Source: Meconema thalassinum (taxonomy: Eukaryota; Arthropoda; Insecta; Orthoptera; Tettigoniidae). From it: a stretch of DNA of 64,000 nt. The position numbers and the translations under genes were made by a program. The stretch lies in contig OX336398.1 in assembly GCA_946902985.2 (NCBI GenBank), positions 235,894,362 through 235,958,361 of the forward strand, in the 5' to 3' direction. A model generated the notes under the pieces. That model was not told the DNA's origin. It saw only the letters and a list, made by a program, of their open reading frames with translations, and made no database searches. Below, piece after piece: positions 11,991 through 23,150 of the stretch. Every line of letters begins with the position of its first letter. Position 1 is the stretch's first letter.

Positions 11991-13702
11991 GCAATGCGCA
12001 TATGAAAGCATGCATACCTGTGTATAGTTTGTATGTTTTTGATTTCCCCTCGTAGTGTAATTTTGGAAGATATAGGGTCTCTAAATCGGGCGTGAATGAT
12101 GTGTTGATTTCTGTCCAGTAGGCTTTGGCTCGGCTTGTCTGTGTCGAGCAGTCTTGCTCATTGAGGAGTATGTTACTGCTGATACGACGGTGTTGAATTA
12201 CGATGTTGTGTGCTTTCATTTGTTTCATGCTCTGCCCACGTCCTAGTTTTCTGCACGTGTGTGTGTGTGAACCTGCTTGCTGTCTATAGTGATTGCTAGC
12301 AGTGCCTCTCTCATTGTAGAGAAAAAAAAACTTGTGGTTTAATATGACCGTTGATCTGTAGCTCATGCGCCACGGGATTTCCGTTTTACTTGGAATCCAA
12401 ACCATAGGCCATGGCATTTCACTTCGGAAATCCCATATGCGTTGGCCATACTATAGAAGAACCTTCCATTGACTACATGTGTGTCCCCAGATTTTGTGTT
12501 ATTGTGCCGTGGTTCGATTATGTCCCTACAATGGTACGAAATGTCATTATGCCCGCGTGTCTCCGGGACAGTTCTGTGGGGTGTTAGGATCGTATCCCGG
12601 CGCGGTCATTGGGCTATTTCTTGGCCCTCTTTTCACGCCTGCCCGTGGGATTACTTCCTTTCCTTCTGGCAGTATTTCCGCCTTTACGTGTACCTATGTA
12701 TTAAATATATGTATATGTTTAACTTGGCCACCTTTCTTTCATCGGGCCTAATGCCTGCGTCATAATAAAAAAAATGAGCTATGCCCCGCTCTGGATTAAG
12801 AGAGCACTTTGAAAGAAAATAATAGCAGGTGGCGATAGTCTCTAAAAATTATGTCGTGAACCTTATAAAAAATGTTTTAAAAAAATGTGCTTGGGACCTG
12901 AGTGTAGTATTTACAATTTTGGTAACGTGAGTACTACTGTAATCTGGTTACGTCTCAGGGGAATCTACCGACACTGTCTAGTACACATTAGGAAGGCCAT
13001 TGCAAGACGTAATTGATACACTTGTATCCACGTCACGAGCAAAGCCAGTGCACTATGGGAGTCAAACCTGCCCTTCAAAGTAATTGTAACTCAACAAAAT
13101 GACAGTGTCTCGTCCCGGTGTGCGATTGGGCTTTTCAGTTAGTTAAAGCACACCTCACCAAATTTTTGAAATTAGTTTGGGATTCTTAATTCCTGCCACA
13201 CTTACGGCTTTCGCCCGCAACAGGAGAATCTATCAAACTGTGGAACCATAACATAGAACGTTTAGTCATTTCTACCTAGAAAGACTCACTGAAGCTTTAT
13301 GCTGTGATTTTATGCTTAAGCTGTGTTCAAAATATCTCTTTTCGGCCTGAAGCCTGCTTGGCTTCCACTTGGCTTGCATATTAGAGACTTTACGTTATGG
13401 TGTTAACCACTTCGCCCAATAGCCATTGCTGGCCTGAGAGAAAAATGCCATGGTTTCGAAGAAGAAAAAAAACAAGAAGGGTTTAGAATTATTCCTTCTA
13501 ATTTGGCTATGTTGCACTGTATATACATAAAATAAGAGAGAGAAAAAAATATGCAATTTTATGTGTATTATATACTTGTTGGACTATTTTCTTATCGCCC
13601 CCGTGTAAGAGAACTTATGTATCCTATAATGTTGGTGCAAGTGATGTTAGTTTATTTCTGTGGTCCTGGTGGAAGTCGTTATCCTCTTTCGAGCTTCAGT
13701 GC

Positions 13703-14578
13703 TCAGAAAGGTGAAGGGTTTTGCCCTGTTATTAGATTATAGGCCTCGGAAATCCACTGGGGTGTTCCTTTGCTACCTTCCGGCGGAATTTCTAGCAAAG
13801 TAAGCTTTGGCCTACTTCCACCGTGGCGCGTGTCTATAGGTTTGAATGTACCTGTATTCGAGGGCCTAATTGTGCTTGACGCTGCCCTAGTAGATTTTAC
13901 GGGAGTGTGTATATATTTAACTGCGTGGTTTTGTGGGATAGTTAATAACATTTTTCCTAATTCCCGCGTAGTGTGTGGTAGTGCCCGGTAAAAATGTTCG
14001 TGCGTATATCGTGCATCCTGAGGGCCTAATACCGGTGTTCGTCTTCGTTCTGGCAAATTTGCCCTTTGAACTGGCGGTAAAGGTCGCTTAATGGCTTGTG
14101 TCTGGCCTAGCAATGTGGTGGCTTGTAGCCTGACCGCTTTTCGGCCTGTGGCCACGGCAGACTCCTGCCATTGCGCTAGCCTATCTGCGTGGGTGTATGC
14201 AGGCTTTATGTGTAGTGGGACGGGTTCTATGTCGTCTGCCCATGACGTGGTTACGTCCCGTTGTCCCTCTGTTATATCATGTGTGTTTAATGGCCCTGGC
14301 TTCAACTCCCTCTCGTCCCTTTGTTCCGAGGGGATTGTTCTAGGCTCTGCCCCTCGGTTTGGCAAAATTGCCTTCCGATCCGGAGCTGAAGGACGTGTGT
14401 TTATGTAACCTTGTATTTGTAGCCTATTGGAGCCTAACCTGGCCGTCTCCTGGACTGTGGCCACGGCGACCTCCTTCCTATGTGTGGCAGTACATGGCGA
14501 GAGGGACATCCTCGCAAATTGTCGAGTCAGCGTATCCACGCTTATGTCCTCTCTCGGGTGGGCTGATGGCCCTACCAT
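13703..14578 (-). CDS. Unrecognised 291-aa ORF in gag position
   Basis: This is the longest open frame of the LTR element and lies 5'-proximal if the element reads on the minus strand: about 540 bp after the primer-site candidate, where gag would be. The predicted protein is rich in Pro, Thr, Arg and Gln, has no signal peptide or membrane segment, no CCHC knuckle and no obvious coiled coil, and looks largely disordered. I do not recognise a family. Overlapping plus-strand frames are shorter. It could be a diverged gag-like remnant, a lineage-specific ORF, or chance in a GC-richer stretch. The start is simply the first ATG. Confidence 0.4.
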   Translation of the reverse strand: MVGPSAHPREDISVDTLTRQFARMSLSPCTATHRKEVAVATVQETARLGSNRLQIQGYINTRPSAPDRKAILPNRGAEPRTIPSEQRDERELKPGPLNTHDITEGQRDVTTSWADDIEPVPLHIKPAYTHADRLAQWQESAVATGRKAVRLQATTLLGQTQAIKRPLPPVQRANLPERRRTPVLGPQDARYTHEHFYRALPHTTRELGKMLLTIPQNHAVKYIHTPVKSTRAASSTIRPSNTGTFKPIDTRHGGSRPKLTLLEIPPEGSKGTPQWISEAYNLITGQNPSPF

Positions 14579-15119
14579 GAACTCAAAAATGGCCTTGTTG
14601 GCTTGGAGCTCGCGGTATTCATCCCAAATTTGGGTGTACTGCCTTATTGAGGCATATGGCCCGTTTGCAAATTACTCTATTAATGTATTAATGTTTCTGT
14701 GCTCCGTATTGTCCCGACTCTTGTTTGGAGTGCCCGTATTTGTATCTGTCGCCTCTGTATATGTCTCTGCGATCTGAACAATAATGTTAATAATATTGGC
14801 GTACCTCCATTGCCTCTATGGCTTGCAATCTCTGCATGAGGTGCCATTCTGACTGAAGTGTATGGGCCTACAATAAGAATAATAATAAAAAAAAGATCTG
14901 TGCGTGTTTGACAGTGTATTCTTATATTTCTCTGATTCTGTATGGGGCTAGGGGGTTGGTTTATTAAGAATTTCCCCTGTGTAGCTAGTTTGGAGCACAA
15001 AAAAAAACTACTTTCTGTCTGGGGGAAAAATTTTCACTATTCGCTTGGCTTTTTGCGGTACGGAAGGGGTCGTTTCTCCTACGAGGGCTCGTTGGTTGAG
15101 TCCCGTTCTCTATGCGTAG

Positions 15120-15135
15120 GACCGCGCCTCCACCA
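15120..15135 (-). promoter_or_regulatory. Primer-binding-site candidate
   Basis: On the minus strand, TGGTGGAGGCGCGG begins one base after the LTR end (CA, then C). The leading TGG complements a tRNA CCA end. I cannot match the following acceptor sequence to a common insect tRNA, so the primer is not named. Confidence 0.5.
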
Positions 15136-15136
15136 G

Positions 15137-16001
15137 TGTTTTAGATCCCTTATTTGGGGGTGGATCTAAAAGGGAGAGTTATTGTACTAATTTATGAGGT
15201 TGTGCCTAAAAAGGGTAGCTTCCCTTGGCAGGGCAAGCTGACCAGTGTAGAGTGTTGTGGTGTGCTAGGAACTAGGGGGCGTTCCTATAAATAATGTAGT
15301 AGTGTTTGAAGAGATGGGACCCAATGCAAAGGGTCGCTGTGCTAGTCGCTCAGCTGACTGCTTATTATGTAATTGAATCTGCTCGTATCAGCCGAGTGGC
15401 ACGTGTTGCTTGCTGGCAGCCGAGCCGGCTCGGGGAACACAAAGGTATCTGAGTTAGCGCTATTAGCCTGCCGTCTGTCACGTCTTTACCGTGACGGGAA
15501 TAAGGAAGGGCGTTGGGATGTAAAGAGGCGTATAAACAGTAATGCTAGTGTAGAGTGTGGACCAAGTGTTTTATTGGTCTGTAGTTCTGAGTATGAGTCC
15601 CTTGTAGGGAATGTAATTATGTTCACAATGTATTACAAGTGTTGGGTTACAGGTTACAAAGTAGGAACTCTGAACACGATTGACTGACTCACCTCGGTTG
15701 ACACCAGCGTGGCCTCCGGCCGTCTCGATGAAGCACTGATAATGGAGAGACCCTTTGACCTCATTAGGATGCCTTCTTATACTCTCTGGCGCTATGTTGT
15801 CAGCAATGTGTTGGCCCAGTTACTAGTATGTAGGTATGTGTAACCATTGTGCAAGGACTGAGCTGCTTCTTAGAGTGGCAAGCTGTCCCTGCTAAGTTTT
15901 ATGGATGTTGGGCCGGCTTTCCAAGGGTTGCCATTTAGGGGATTTAGCCAGATGCCGGGGGGATGGACTCCAAGGGGTGCATACCCCTGGGAGGCTGTAC
16001 A
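15137..16001 (-). repeat. LTR (5' LTR in minus orientation)
   Basis: Partner of 6317-7181, 865 bp, with two base differences. On the minus strand a GTATAAGAAGG TATA-like box lies about 40 bp before a TCAGTG initiator-like site. Confidence 0.92.
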
Positions 16002-16100
16002 CTATGAAGAGATGGAACTATTAGCCCAGGACAGGGAGATGTGGAGCGCTGCATCAAACACACATCCTTCAGCAAATGGTCCATACAGACATCACTGAAG
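16002..16100 (+). pseudogene. LINE C-terminal fragment, downstream half
   Basis: Continues 6095-6316 across the LTR element: Y-E-E-M-E-L-L-A-Q-D-R-E-M-W then a short tail to a stop at 16098. Compare 27960-28010. It confirms that the LTR element inserted into an older LINE. Confidence 0.65.
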
Positions 16101-16311
16101 AAATGGCTTCAAAACTTCACTTGATTGTTCCAAAATGGTGACAGGGGCAGCGTCGTCCTTCCCGGCGAACATGTAATCATGGCAGGTTGCATACATTCAC
16201 CTTTGACCACGCCTCTTTCTGCCAATGTATCGCTTTCGATTCAGCCTTTTTTTTCTGTGGTTAGAACAATAAAAGTGTTCGGAATGCACGATGGACATTG
16301 TGTTTCTTTTT
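16101..16311. other. No feature seen
   Basis: About 210 bp of LINE tail or intervening sequence between the LINE fragment and the next CGCCAT element. There is no ORF or repeat I can support. Confidence 0.5.
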
Positions 16312-17116
16312 AGCCTATTTTCATTTTATGAAAAAAAAAGGCTTCTGAGATCACCTTTTGTCCGTGTGTGTGTGTGTGTGTGTCCGTATGTGTGTGTGGG
16401 TGTGTGTCCCCTCTAATAACTTCTAAACGGCTGGAGCGATGTCATTGAAACTTGGTAAGGTCATAGTACTATTATGGCCAACCCCGACCGTGCCCTTCAA
16501 ATTTTATTACGTCTCACCAATCCAACATGGTGGCTGTGCGAAATATTTCCCTGGTATTCAATATCTCCGAAACTATTACTGGTATCACCCTGAAATTTTG
16601 TACGGTGATAAAGGACAATCCTAAAAGTTTATCTATGAGACTTTCAAAAACCTGTTAACTACAAATCGAACATGGTGACCAAGCGAAATTGAAACTTTTG
16701 AATAGACTTTTCTCGCGATTTAATGATCCAAACGCAATGAAACTTGGTACAGCAAATGAATATACACATTGAAATGCACTGGCATCTAATTCAGTTCAAT
16801 TGATCAATTAACCCCAAGATGGCTGCTGTGCGCAATTTCAAAATTAAGTTCTTATTTCTTGTATATTAATCATGCGATCAAAGTGAACGTTTGAATAATG
16901 AACCTACGCCAAAATCCTCATCTAATAGTACATAACTCTATGGCCTACATATATAAAAATGCAACATGGCGACCAACCGAAATATTTAGACGGTTCCCAA
17001 TATCTACGAATCTATTACAGCAATCAAACTGTTTTATTTTTATTTTTGGTAGAGGCTTTTAACATTTAGTAGGATATTTGAAAATAGGATGTATAGTTAT
17101 TCACGAAACTACTTGT
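16312..17116 (-). mobile_element. CGCCAT element, copy 3 (short)
   Basis: It begins with AGCCTATTTTCAT, then (GT)n, then modules with 'aacatggtggctgtgcg' and 'aagatggctgctgtgcg' boxes. It ends in the reverse complement of ACAAGTAGTTTCG. At about 805 bp it lacks some of the modules present in the 1.5-kb copies, consistent with loss of whole repeat units. Confidence 0.75.
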
Positions 17117-17435
17117 TTTTATAGTAGCGTACTCAACTTGTTGGACATCCTGTATACAGGTCACTCCTAACGAGACGAAGAACCACTGATGACGCCACTT
17201 TAATCTTGTAGACCATCAGTCAATCCATCTTCCTCCAGCAGTGCGCGAGCGACCTAATTTCCTTGGAGCGGGTGCACAGGGATAAAAATCTCCCACATCT
17301 GTTGCCGGCAGGAACACCATTAAGTCATCACGTCCCGGCACCAAGACATTATGGATTCTTCATCAGGCTTCGCCCGGGTCATCCTTCTCAATCCCTGCGA
17401 GGCTCTTCCTTACAAAATTCCTTACAATTTCGAAA
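17117..17435. other. No feature seen
   Basis: About 320 bp of unassigned sequence. A 70-codon frame (17263-17475) has no family features. Confidence 0.5.
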
Positions 17436-17890
17436 TAGTGCATTATGCAATGAGCCTATAATGGCTATAATTTAGACACTAGTATGTTTATAATTTACAT
17501 ACGAGTGTCTTAATTACCATTATAGGCGAGTTGCATACGACTGTTTATGTTCGACGATAATTATTATAACTATTTTATGTTCGAAGATAAATATTCATAA
17601 ATATCTGTCGAGATTTCGCCAGTTTTATGTACTGAAGAGAGCGCATGAGACGCAGAGAATGCCTTGTATTTGATCATGGCCTCCTAGATTACCCCACTAT
17701 GACACTGGGCATCGCAGTGTGATGGCCTTGGAACTCCATGCAGGTGCGATGCTAACCTTATCTAATTGGTCAAACAACTGTTTCTTGAGCTGTGATTGGT
17801 GGGAGAAACTGTTTCATAATGAAAAATAGTGTTATAATGACCATCATTATGATACAGTTTTCTGACACATAATAGTCAGGGTCGAACAAA
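17436..17890 (+). mobile_element. MITE-like hairpin element, copy A
   Basis: It starts 'tagtgcattatgcaatgagcc'-like. Its first ~110 bp fold back on themselves: 'gcctataatggctataatt' pairs with the 'aattaccattataggc' block further on. The far end carries a second inverted repeat around 'cattatgatacag'. It ends at 'gtcgaacaaa', directly followed by copy B. It has no coding capacity. Confidence 0.65.
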
Positions 17891-18573
17891 TAGTACATTA
17901 TGCAACGAGCCTATAATGGCTATAATTAAGACACGAGTATTTTTATAAAACGAGCGTATGCGAGTTTTATAATTTCCATACGAGTGTCTTAATTACCATT
18001 ATAGGCGAGTTGCATACGACTGTTTATGTTCGACGATAATTATAACTTTATTATATGTTTTAACATAAATATTCATAAATATCTGTTGAGAGTCAGCCAC
18101 TTGAATTTTTTTGATTGGAGAGCGAGCGCTAAGTATGATATCTCTGTCTTTCGAGATCTCTGAACGACCGACGCATGCGCTCTGTGTGCTTGCAATGCCA
18201 TATGCAGGCCATATGTTTACATCTGCCGCCCCTCATTAATATTGTCACCGGAGTCGTTTGAAGACAATGCGCTGTGTAGAAATTATTGTTGGTGATATTA
18301 AGGTACAGTGCTATTTCTTGTCTCATATTCGCCAGTTTATTTACGCGAACATATGGACGGTGCGTATTCCATGTCGGTAATTTATTATATTTCGATGTTG
18401 TGTTTATGTCCGACATGTTGGATTTTGAACGCATGCGCGAAGTATCGTTGCCTAATTGGTCAATGAACGAGCTCTGATTGGCTGGAGAAACTGTATCATA
18501 ATGAAAAACAGTGTTATAATGACCATCATTATGATACAGTTTTCTGACACATAATAGTGAGGATCGAACATAA
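17891..18573 (+). mobile_element. MITE-like hairpin element, copy B
   Basis: Same family as copy A with the same head hairpin and the same tail ('gttataatgaccatcattatgatacag ... cataatagt ... cgaacataaa' in separated blocks), but with a longer middle. It is in direct tandem with copy A. A third copy lies in reverse at 56452-56937. Confidence 0.65.
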
Positions 18574-18599
18574 AGATATTTCTACAGTTGGGTTAGAAA

Positions 18600-18835
18600 C
18601 TGCGTTATAGCTCCCGTAGCTTACCAAAAGCAGTGGCAAAATTACAGTTGCGGGGTGGTGGGTTCGTATCCCTCTGTCGACCATCCGATGTGCATTCAGA
18701 TCACGGTTGCCTCCTTCCCAATAATAGCCCCAAGTTACATATCTACACAACAACGCAGGTTATCAGATAGATTTCACACACATTCATGTACCCGGGCAGA
18801 TGATCTTGAAGTCAAAAGCCATAAATAAAACAACA
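18600..18835 (+). mobile_element. Possible tRNA-derived SINE relic
   Basis: A B-box-like GGTTCGTATCCC at about 18660-18671 lies downstream of 'gtagcttaccaaaagcagtgg', resembling a tRNA-like head. The tail ends with 'ccataaataaa'. No target duplication was found. Confidence 0.4.
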
Positions 18836-19117
18836 GTTAATCGCTCGGGCCCGCTTTGTTTAAAGTTTATTCACCGCACTCTACCCTTCTCATGTGTCTA
18901 GGATAATCCTCAAACTGCTTCATCTTGAAAAAATGGCCAGCATTTTTGTTTCTTCCTTACTGTTAAAAGTAGCGGCGTTGCCGTTAGTTAGGGTCGCTAC
19001 TCCCAACCCGGGATATTGTAGTGATAATTGTCATGTTTCTCTATTCTCTTCATTGCTTCATTATATGTCACTTCACCACAATTTTTATATCAAATTCGGT
19101 CACCGAAGAAAGTAGGA

Positions 19118-19217
19118 AATAAATAAATAAAGAATCAAAGAAGGAAACAAGGAAACAAACAAACAAACAAAGCATCAAAGAAGGAAAGAAACAAAGAAAT
19201 AAAAAGAAGGAAACAAG
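19118..19217. repeat. AAAC/AAAG/AAAT microsatellite (left half)
   Basis: Interspersed AAAT, AAAC and GAAGG units end in CAAG at 19214-19217. A similar tract resumes at 39595 with CAAG, so the 20.4-kb composite between them was inserted into this tract. Confidence 0.8.
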
Positions 19218-20522
19218 TGTGCCCTTCTGAACAAAAAAATATGCAAATCATAGTCCACTAGCTCAAATCAGACAATCGGGGCATAGTATGTTCTCCCACT
19301 GTATGATTTACACATTCTGGATCAAGCATAGGATACACTTCAAAAAATAAACATCAAAATTCTACTACAAAACTATTTAATAAACCTCAAAATTAGGCCC
19401 TATAAACAAACATAAAAACTGAATAACTTCACATTTGTTCGAATTAAGAACAAGAAATCACTAAAACGTAGCTTACAAAAATCATTAATTAAAGGTTCCA
19501 TTGAACCTGACAAAAATGCCAAAATCACTTTCACTCCCACATAGCATCTTTTAAAAATTCATCAAACGATCTCCGAATGTCTCGGTAATAACCTTTACAT
19601 ACAGTTACATATTTAAAACGCATTAATTATTCATAATCAGAATATTATTAATAACTTGAATTAATGCTTACAATGCTGTCAACAATTACAATTTACTGGG
19701 TCCCACATGATATTCACAATGTATCATCTCTCTTATTCAACACTACCAAACTGTACTTGTCCTGGGGAAACTCGTGTACCTCAAGTTTTCGAAACTACTG
19801 ATTAAAGCAAATCAAGATAAACTCCCAGGTATCCCAATGTTTCCAACAATACTTGGGAACAATAGCATATAACATGTAGCAATAAAAAGGGATTTCTATT
19901 ATTGTCTCAAATGACAATTATATCATGAATTAAATACGGATCTGAACTTCAACAGCAAGGATAAATACATTAGCAAGATCTCGGTACAAATTACCGGTCC
20001 ATTTAAAAATGTTTATAAAAGAGCAAACCGCAGACAACATCTGGTTATATTACCGACCTATCCCAAGGGTGGCCATTTCACAAGTCAAGACACATAAGGC
20101 GAGATTTATTGCAGTGGAGGGAGCCTCAATGTCTTCCTCACTCTGGACGGCACACAAACAACTAGCTTGCTACAAGCGTATCTTTCTTAAACTTGGTCAG
20201 ACAACACGTTACATTCAATTTACAAAACCTTATGAGGTTCTTTAACCTACCCATCTGGCTCAGGTGTGATTATAATTGTGGAGTTTTCACGCTGGCTGGT
20301 AAGATACTCAATAAAACCAATAATAATAATTAAGGAGCTCTCGAAGTAAAGAAACGCTCGTTCGTTCCTCTGGCCTGCCTCTAGGACATTACATTTTTTG
20401 AGGACTTAGGACCTGCATATGGAGCGATGGTATCTAACCAATCGTCCTAATATTAGCGTCTTCCGGGTGGCTTATGCACTGATTCCCTGCTCTCAACAAC
20501 AATAAAAATTAGCACATTAGTG
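19218..20522 (-). mobile_element. LTR-like sequence, outer copy, first part (antisense)
   Basis: It starts TGTGCCC and matches the reverse complement of the 3' end of the LTR at 23845-27532: for example 'atatgcaaatca', 'gtatgttctcccact' and 'acttacacatt'-type blocks occur in the same order. It is interrupted at 20523 by the giant palindrome and resumes at 37163. The two parts add to about 3.74 kb, close to the 3.69-kb inner copy. Flanking CAAG on both sides (19214-19217 and 39595-39598) is a 4-bp target duplication. It is substantially diverged from the inner copy and is non-coding. Confidence 0.75.
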
Positions 20523-21509
20523 GGTTAGTAAGGCGGTTTCTATCCGACTCGGCGTTGCTCGGGCGGCGTCCATGCTAAATAGTTAATATCTGGCCAACCC
20601 ATGGTCCGATTTTGACAAATGAGGTGTCGTTGGACTCAGGTTGACGCTCTCTTTCCAATGGACCACTCATTTTAACCCCTAAATAAAACCTACCCCTACT
20701 ATGGGGTGAAATTGTAATATTTTTAGTGAAAGTCTATTGTCTAATGCGACATGTATAAGGTGCGCTGCTAAAATGAACTTAAACGTTGTTGCTCATATAG
20801 AGCATACGTTTTGCTGGATGCCGCTATGAATCAACATTTTTGTTTTTGTTTTTTACGCATGCGCCCTTGGGATTTTTGTAAGAGGGCGAGCTCTTTGAAA
20901 AAATGATTTGTAAAAAGGGGTTTTGGTGGTAAGGAGAACCAGATAGTCGCCTACTTTCCTACGAAGTTTGCCGATATCTCTCGAACGCAAGGTCGGATTT
21001 GGACGTGTGACGTCTCAAATCGCTTGTCTTGAAGCCCTATATATGTTATTAATAGGTTAAAGTTTTGAGAATGAGGGAAACAGGCTTTTTGGGGGTAAAA
21101 CCATGCTTTTAGACTTTTTTCGGTATCTCACGAATGCATGGTCGGATTTGGTCCTATGACATGTCAAATCGCTTGTCTCGAAACCCTCTTTATTTTGGTA
21201 ATAGGTTAAAGTATTTGAGAATGAGGGAAACAGAATTTTTTGGTGTAAAACGTGATTTTAGACTTTCTGTTATATCTCACAAACCAATAACGCCAGAGAC
21301 GTATACGAGGAGGGGTCGTAGGACTCGGGGTGACCCCCACCTCCCCTTTCGAATATAGTATTTATGTTTTAAAAATGCGAAAGGGTCTAACGACACATTT
21401 GTTGAAAACATTTTAGTTTTTAAAACTTTTTTTAAATCTGTCTAAAATGTTCATGAAGAGTGGTTGTAGATAGAAAGAGACGATACCACTGGGCACGTGT
21501 TTCAACGAG

Positions 21510-21905
21510 GCTATTACTGGCCACGGTGGTGATATACCAATAGAGTATTCGCTATTTCGATGAGACGGCGGGCCGAGGGTTCGTTTTCCGACTTTTCCTA
21601 TGATGGAATTCCTAATTTCTAAACCCCCTGAAGGTTGTCTTTAACATGTAAACGATTATGAGTGACATGACAAATGATAATTCCTTGATCAGATGAAGTT
21701 GGCTTTAGATAGAACAAACAGAACTTGGTTATATATTGCTTGAAGTGAGTATAGAAAACAAACTTGCTGGGGCAGACTGACAGGATGTGGATGTTATTTG
21801 AGCTTATTGGAATGCATTGATTTGACTTGACAACAGGGCAATGAAAAAAGCACAGAGATGCTGAGGACACTTGAAGTTCAAACGATATGGCAACCATGGT
21901 GGGAG
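21510..21905 (+). mobile_element. SINE-like sequence in left arm
   Basis: It has a tRNA-like head ('ggtgatataccaatagagta') and a B-box-like GGGTTCGTTTTCC, followed by 'ccctgaaggttgtctttaacatg', a tail block of a type seen in arthropod SINEs. The same sequence is on the minus strand of the right arm (about 35780-36180). A 92-codon frame across it is conserved between arms (five residue changes) but is read here as SINE-internal, not a gene. Confidence 0.45.
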
Positions 21906-22969
21906 GGGGAAGCGAGGATGATGTTGCCGATCATGTTCAATGCTCAATGGATGAATTTATATTTTGCGAAACATTGTTCGGAGAGGGTCATGTGACGACT
22001 TGTTTTAAGGGTATTTATTTTTCTGATCTTTACTATGGTGGATTCATTGATTGAAATAATCCAAAAGTGCTAGGGCATGGCCTTGAGATTTTATAAACTG
22101 ATAATGGGATTTTGACATACAAGGTCCCCCCAGAACTTGACATGATGTCATTCTTTATATGGCTTATGAATTTCCCCAAAAAAGACCCAAAACAACAAGA
22201 TCATGGACTTTTGCTTTTCTTAATATATTGCAAACCCTTAATGTAAGATGTTTACTGTGAGTGACGAAACCTAGCTAGGTAAAAATTATTGTAGGCTACA
22301 TGTATGGAGACTGACACGTCTTTGACCATTGGAACTTGTTTTCAGATCTGACTGTAGTACATAGGGAGTATAGGTTGTAGGCATGGCTTGACAAACGGTG
22401 TAAACAAAATTCAATTTATCGATTCAAGAATTAAGAGTAGACTATCATTAATTAATTGGTTAAAGAGTGTAGCAAAAAAAATGGTGACCACATTAAACGA
22501 AACTGAATCAAGTCGAATCAAACCCAACTGAACCAAACCAAGCCTAAAGCAAATCAAACCTAATCAAGAACAAGCAAGGGGTTAAGTGTAAAACTTGTGG
22601 GGGAATGCAGTCATTGGCAATGTCCAAAGGAAGGGATAACGCTCTACCTCTAGAGGGTAAGGTAAAGCTAGCGCATGGTGCTAATGCGTATTCCCAATTA
22701 CATGAACCACACACACACACAACTATCCTATGCTGTTTTTATGAGTTGACTGTTAAAACTTACTCAGTGGTTACTGAGCAAGATGGTCGCTACACACAAC
22801 AAGCTTTAAATACTTGAGGCTAATAATCTATACACACACACACACACAAACACGCTTATTCTAAACTAAACTGTCTTGCTGGCAGTGCTCACACAGTAGG
22901 CAAATGACAGAAATGCTTGGCTAACAGAAATACAATCATTTTCGGTTGTCTAATGTTACCAGCTAACCA

Positions 22970-23150
22970 TTACATGCTATAGTGGTGAGCACATGTGCCT
23001 CTTACACTGGAGATCGTTACTCGATTTCTAGCTCTAAGGCCTAGAACGAATCAAACTAAGAAAGAAGGGTATGCTGACGCAGTGGTTAAACTGTTAGCCT
23101 TTCACTAAGGTAGACTAGGGTTTGATTTTAGGTTAATATACATGTCATAA
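22970..23150 (+). other. Two tRNA-like relics
   Basis: At 22978-23040 'atagtggtgagcacatgtgcc' is followed by 'tactcgatttctagc'. At 23070-23135 'cgcagtggttaaactgttagcc' is followed by 'gggtttgattttagg'. Both resemble decayed tRNA D- and T-arms. They are preserved in the right arm (34560-34690) on the opposite strand. A third, weaker one is near 23310-23345. None folds as a clean tRNA. Confidence 0.4.

Larger units (their letters stand above)
9573..13702. other. LTR-element interior, no gene recognised
   Basis: About 4.1 kb without retroviral-type motifs. A T-rich run of about 50 bases lies at 11701-11751. Frames such as 11878-12417 (minus, 179 codons) and 11490-12005 (plus) have no recognisable domain; the plus one is partly translated poly(T). 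Confidence 0.5.
6317..16001 (-). mobile_element. Young LTR retrotransposon without recognisable pol
   Basis: Two direct repeats (6317-7181 and 15137-16001) begin TG and end CA and differ at only two bases. Flanks are CTAG and CTAT, compatible with a 4-bp target duplication with one mismatch. The uninterrupted paralogue at 27940-27990 shows the empty site. Minus orientation is inferred. A TGG-starting primer-site candidate follows the right LTR by one base on the minus strand. A modest purine run (GAAGGAAGA) precedes the other LTR. The LTR also has GTATAAGAAGG on the minus strand. The 7955-bp interior shows no protease, RT, RNase H or integrase motif on either strand. It is therefore likely a large non-autonomous derivative. 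Confidence 0.85.
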
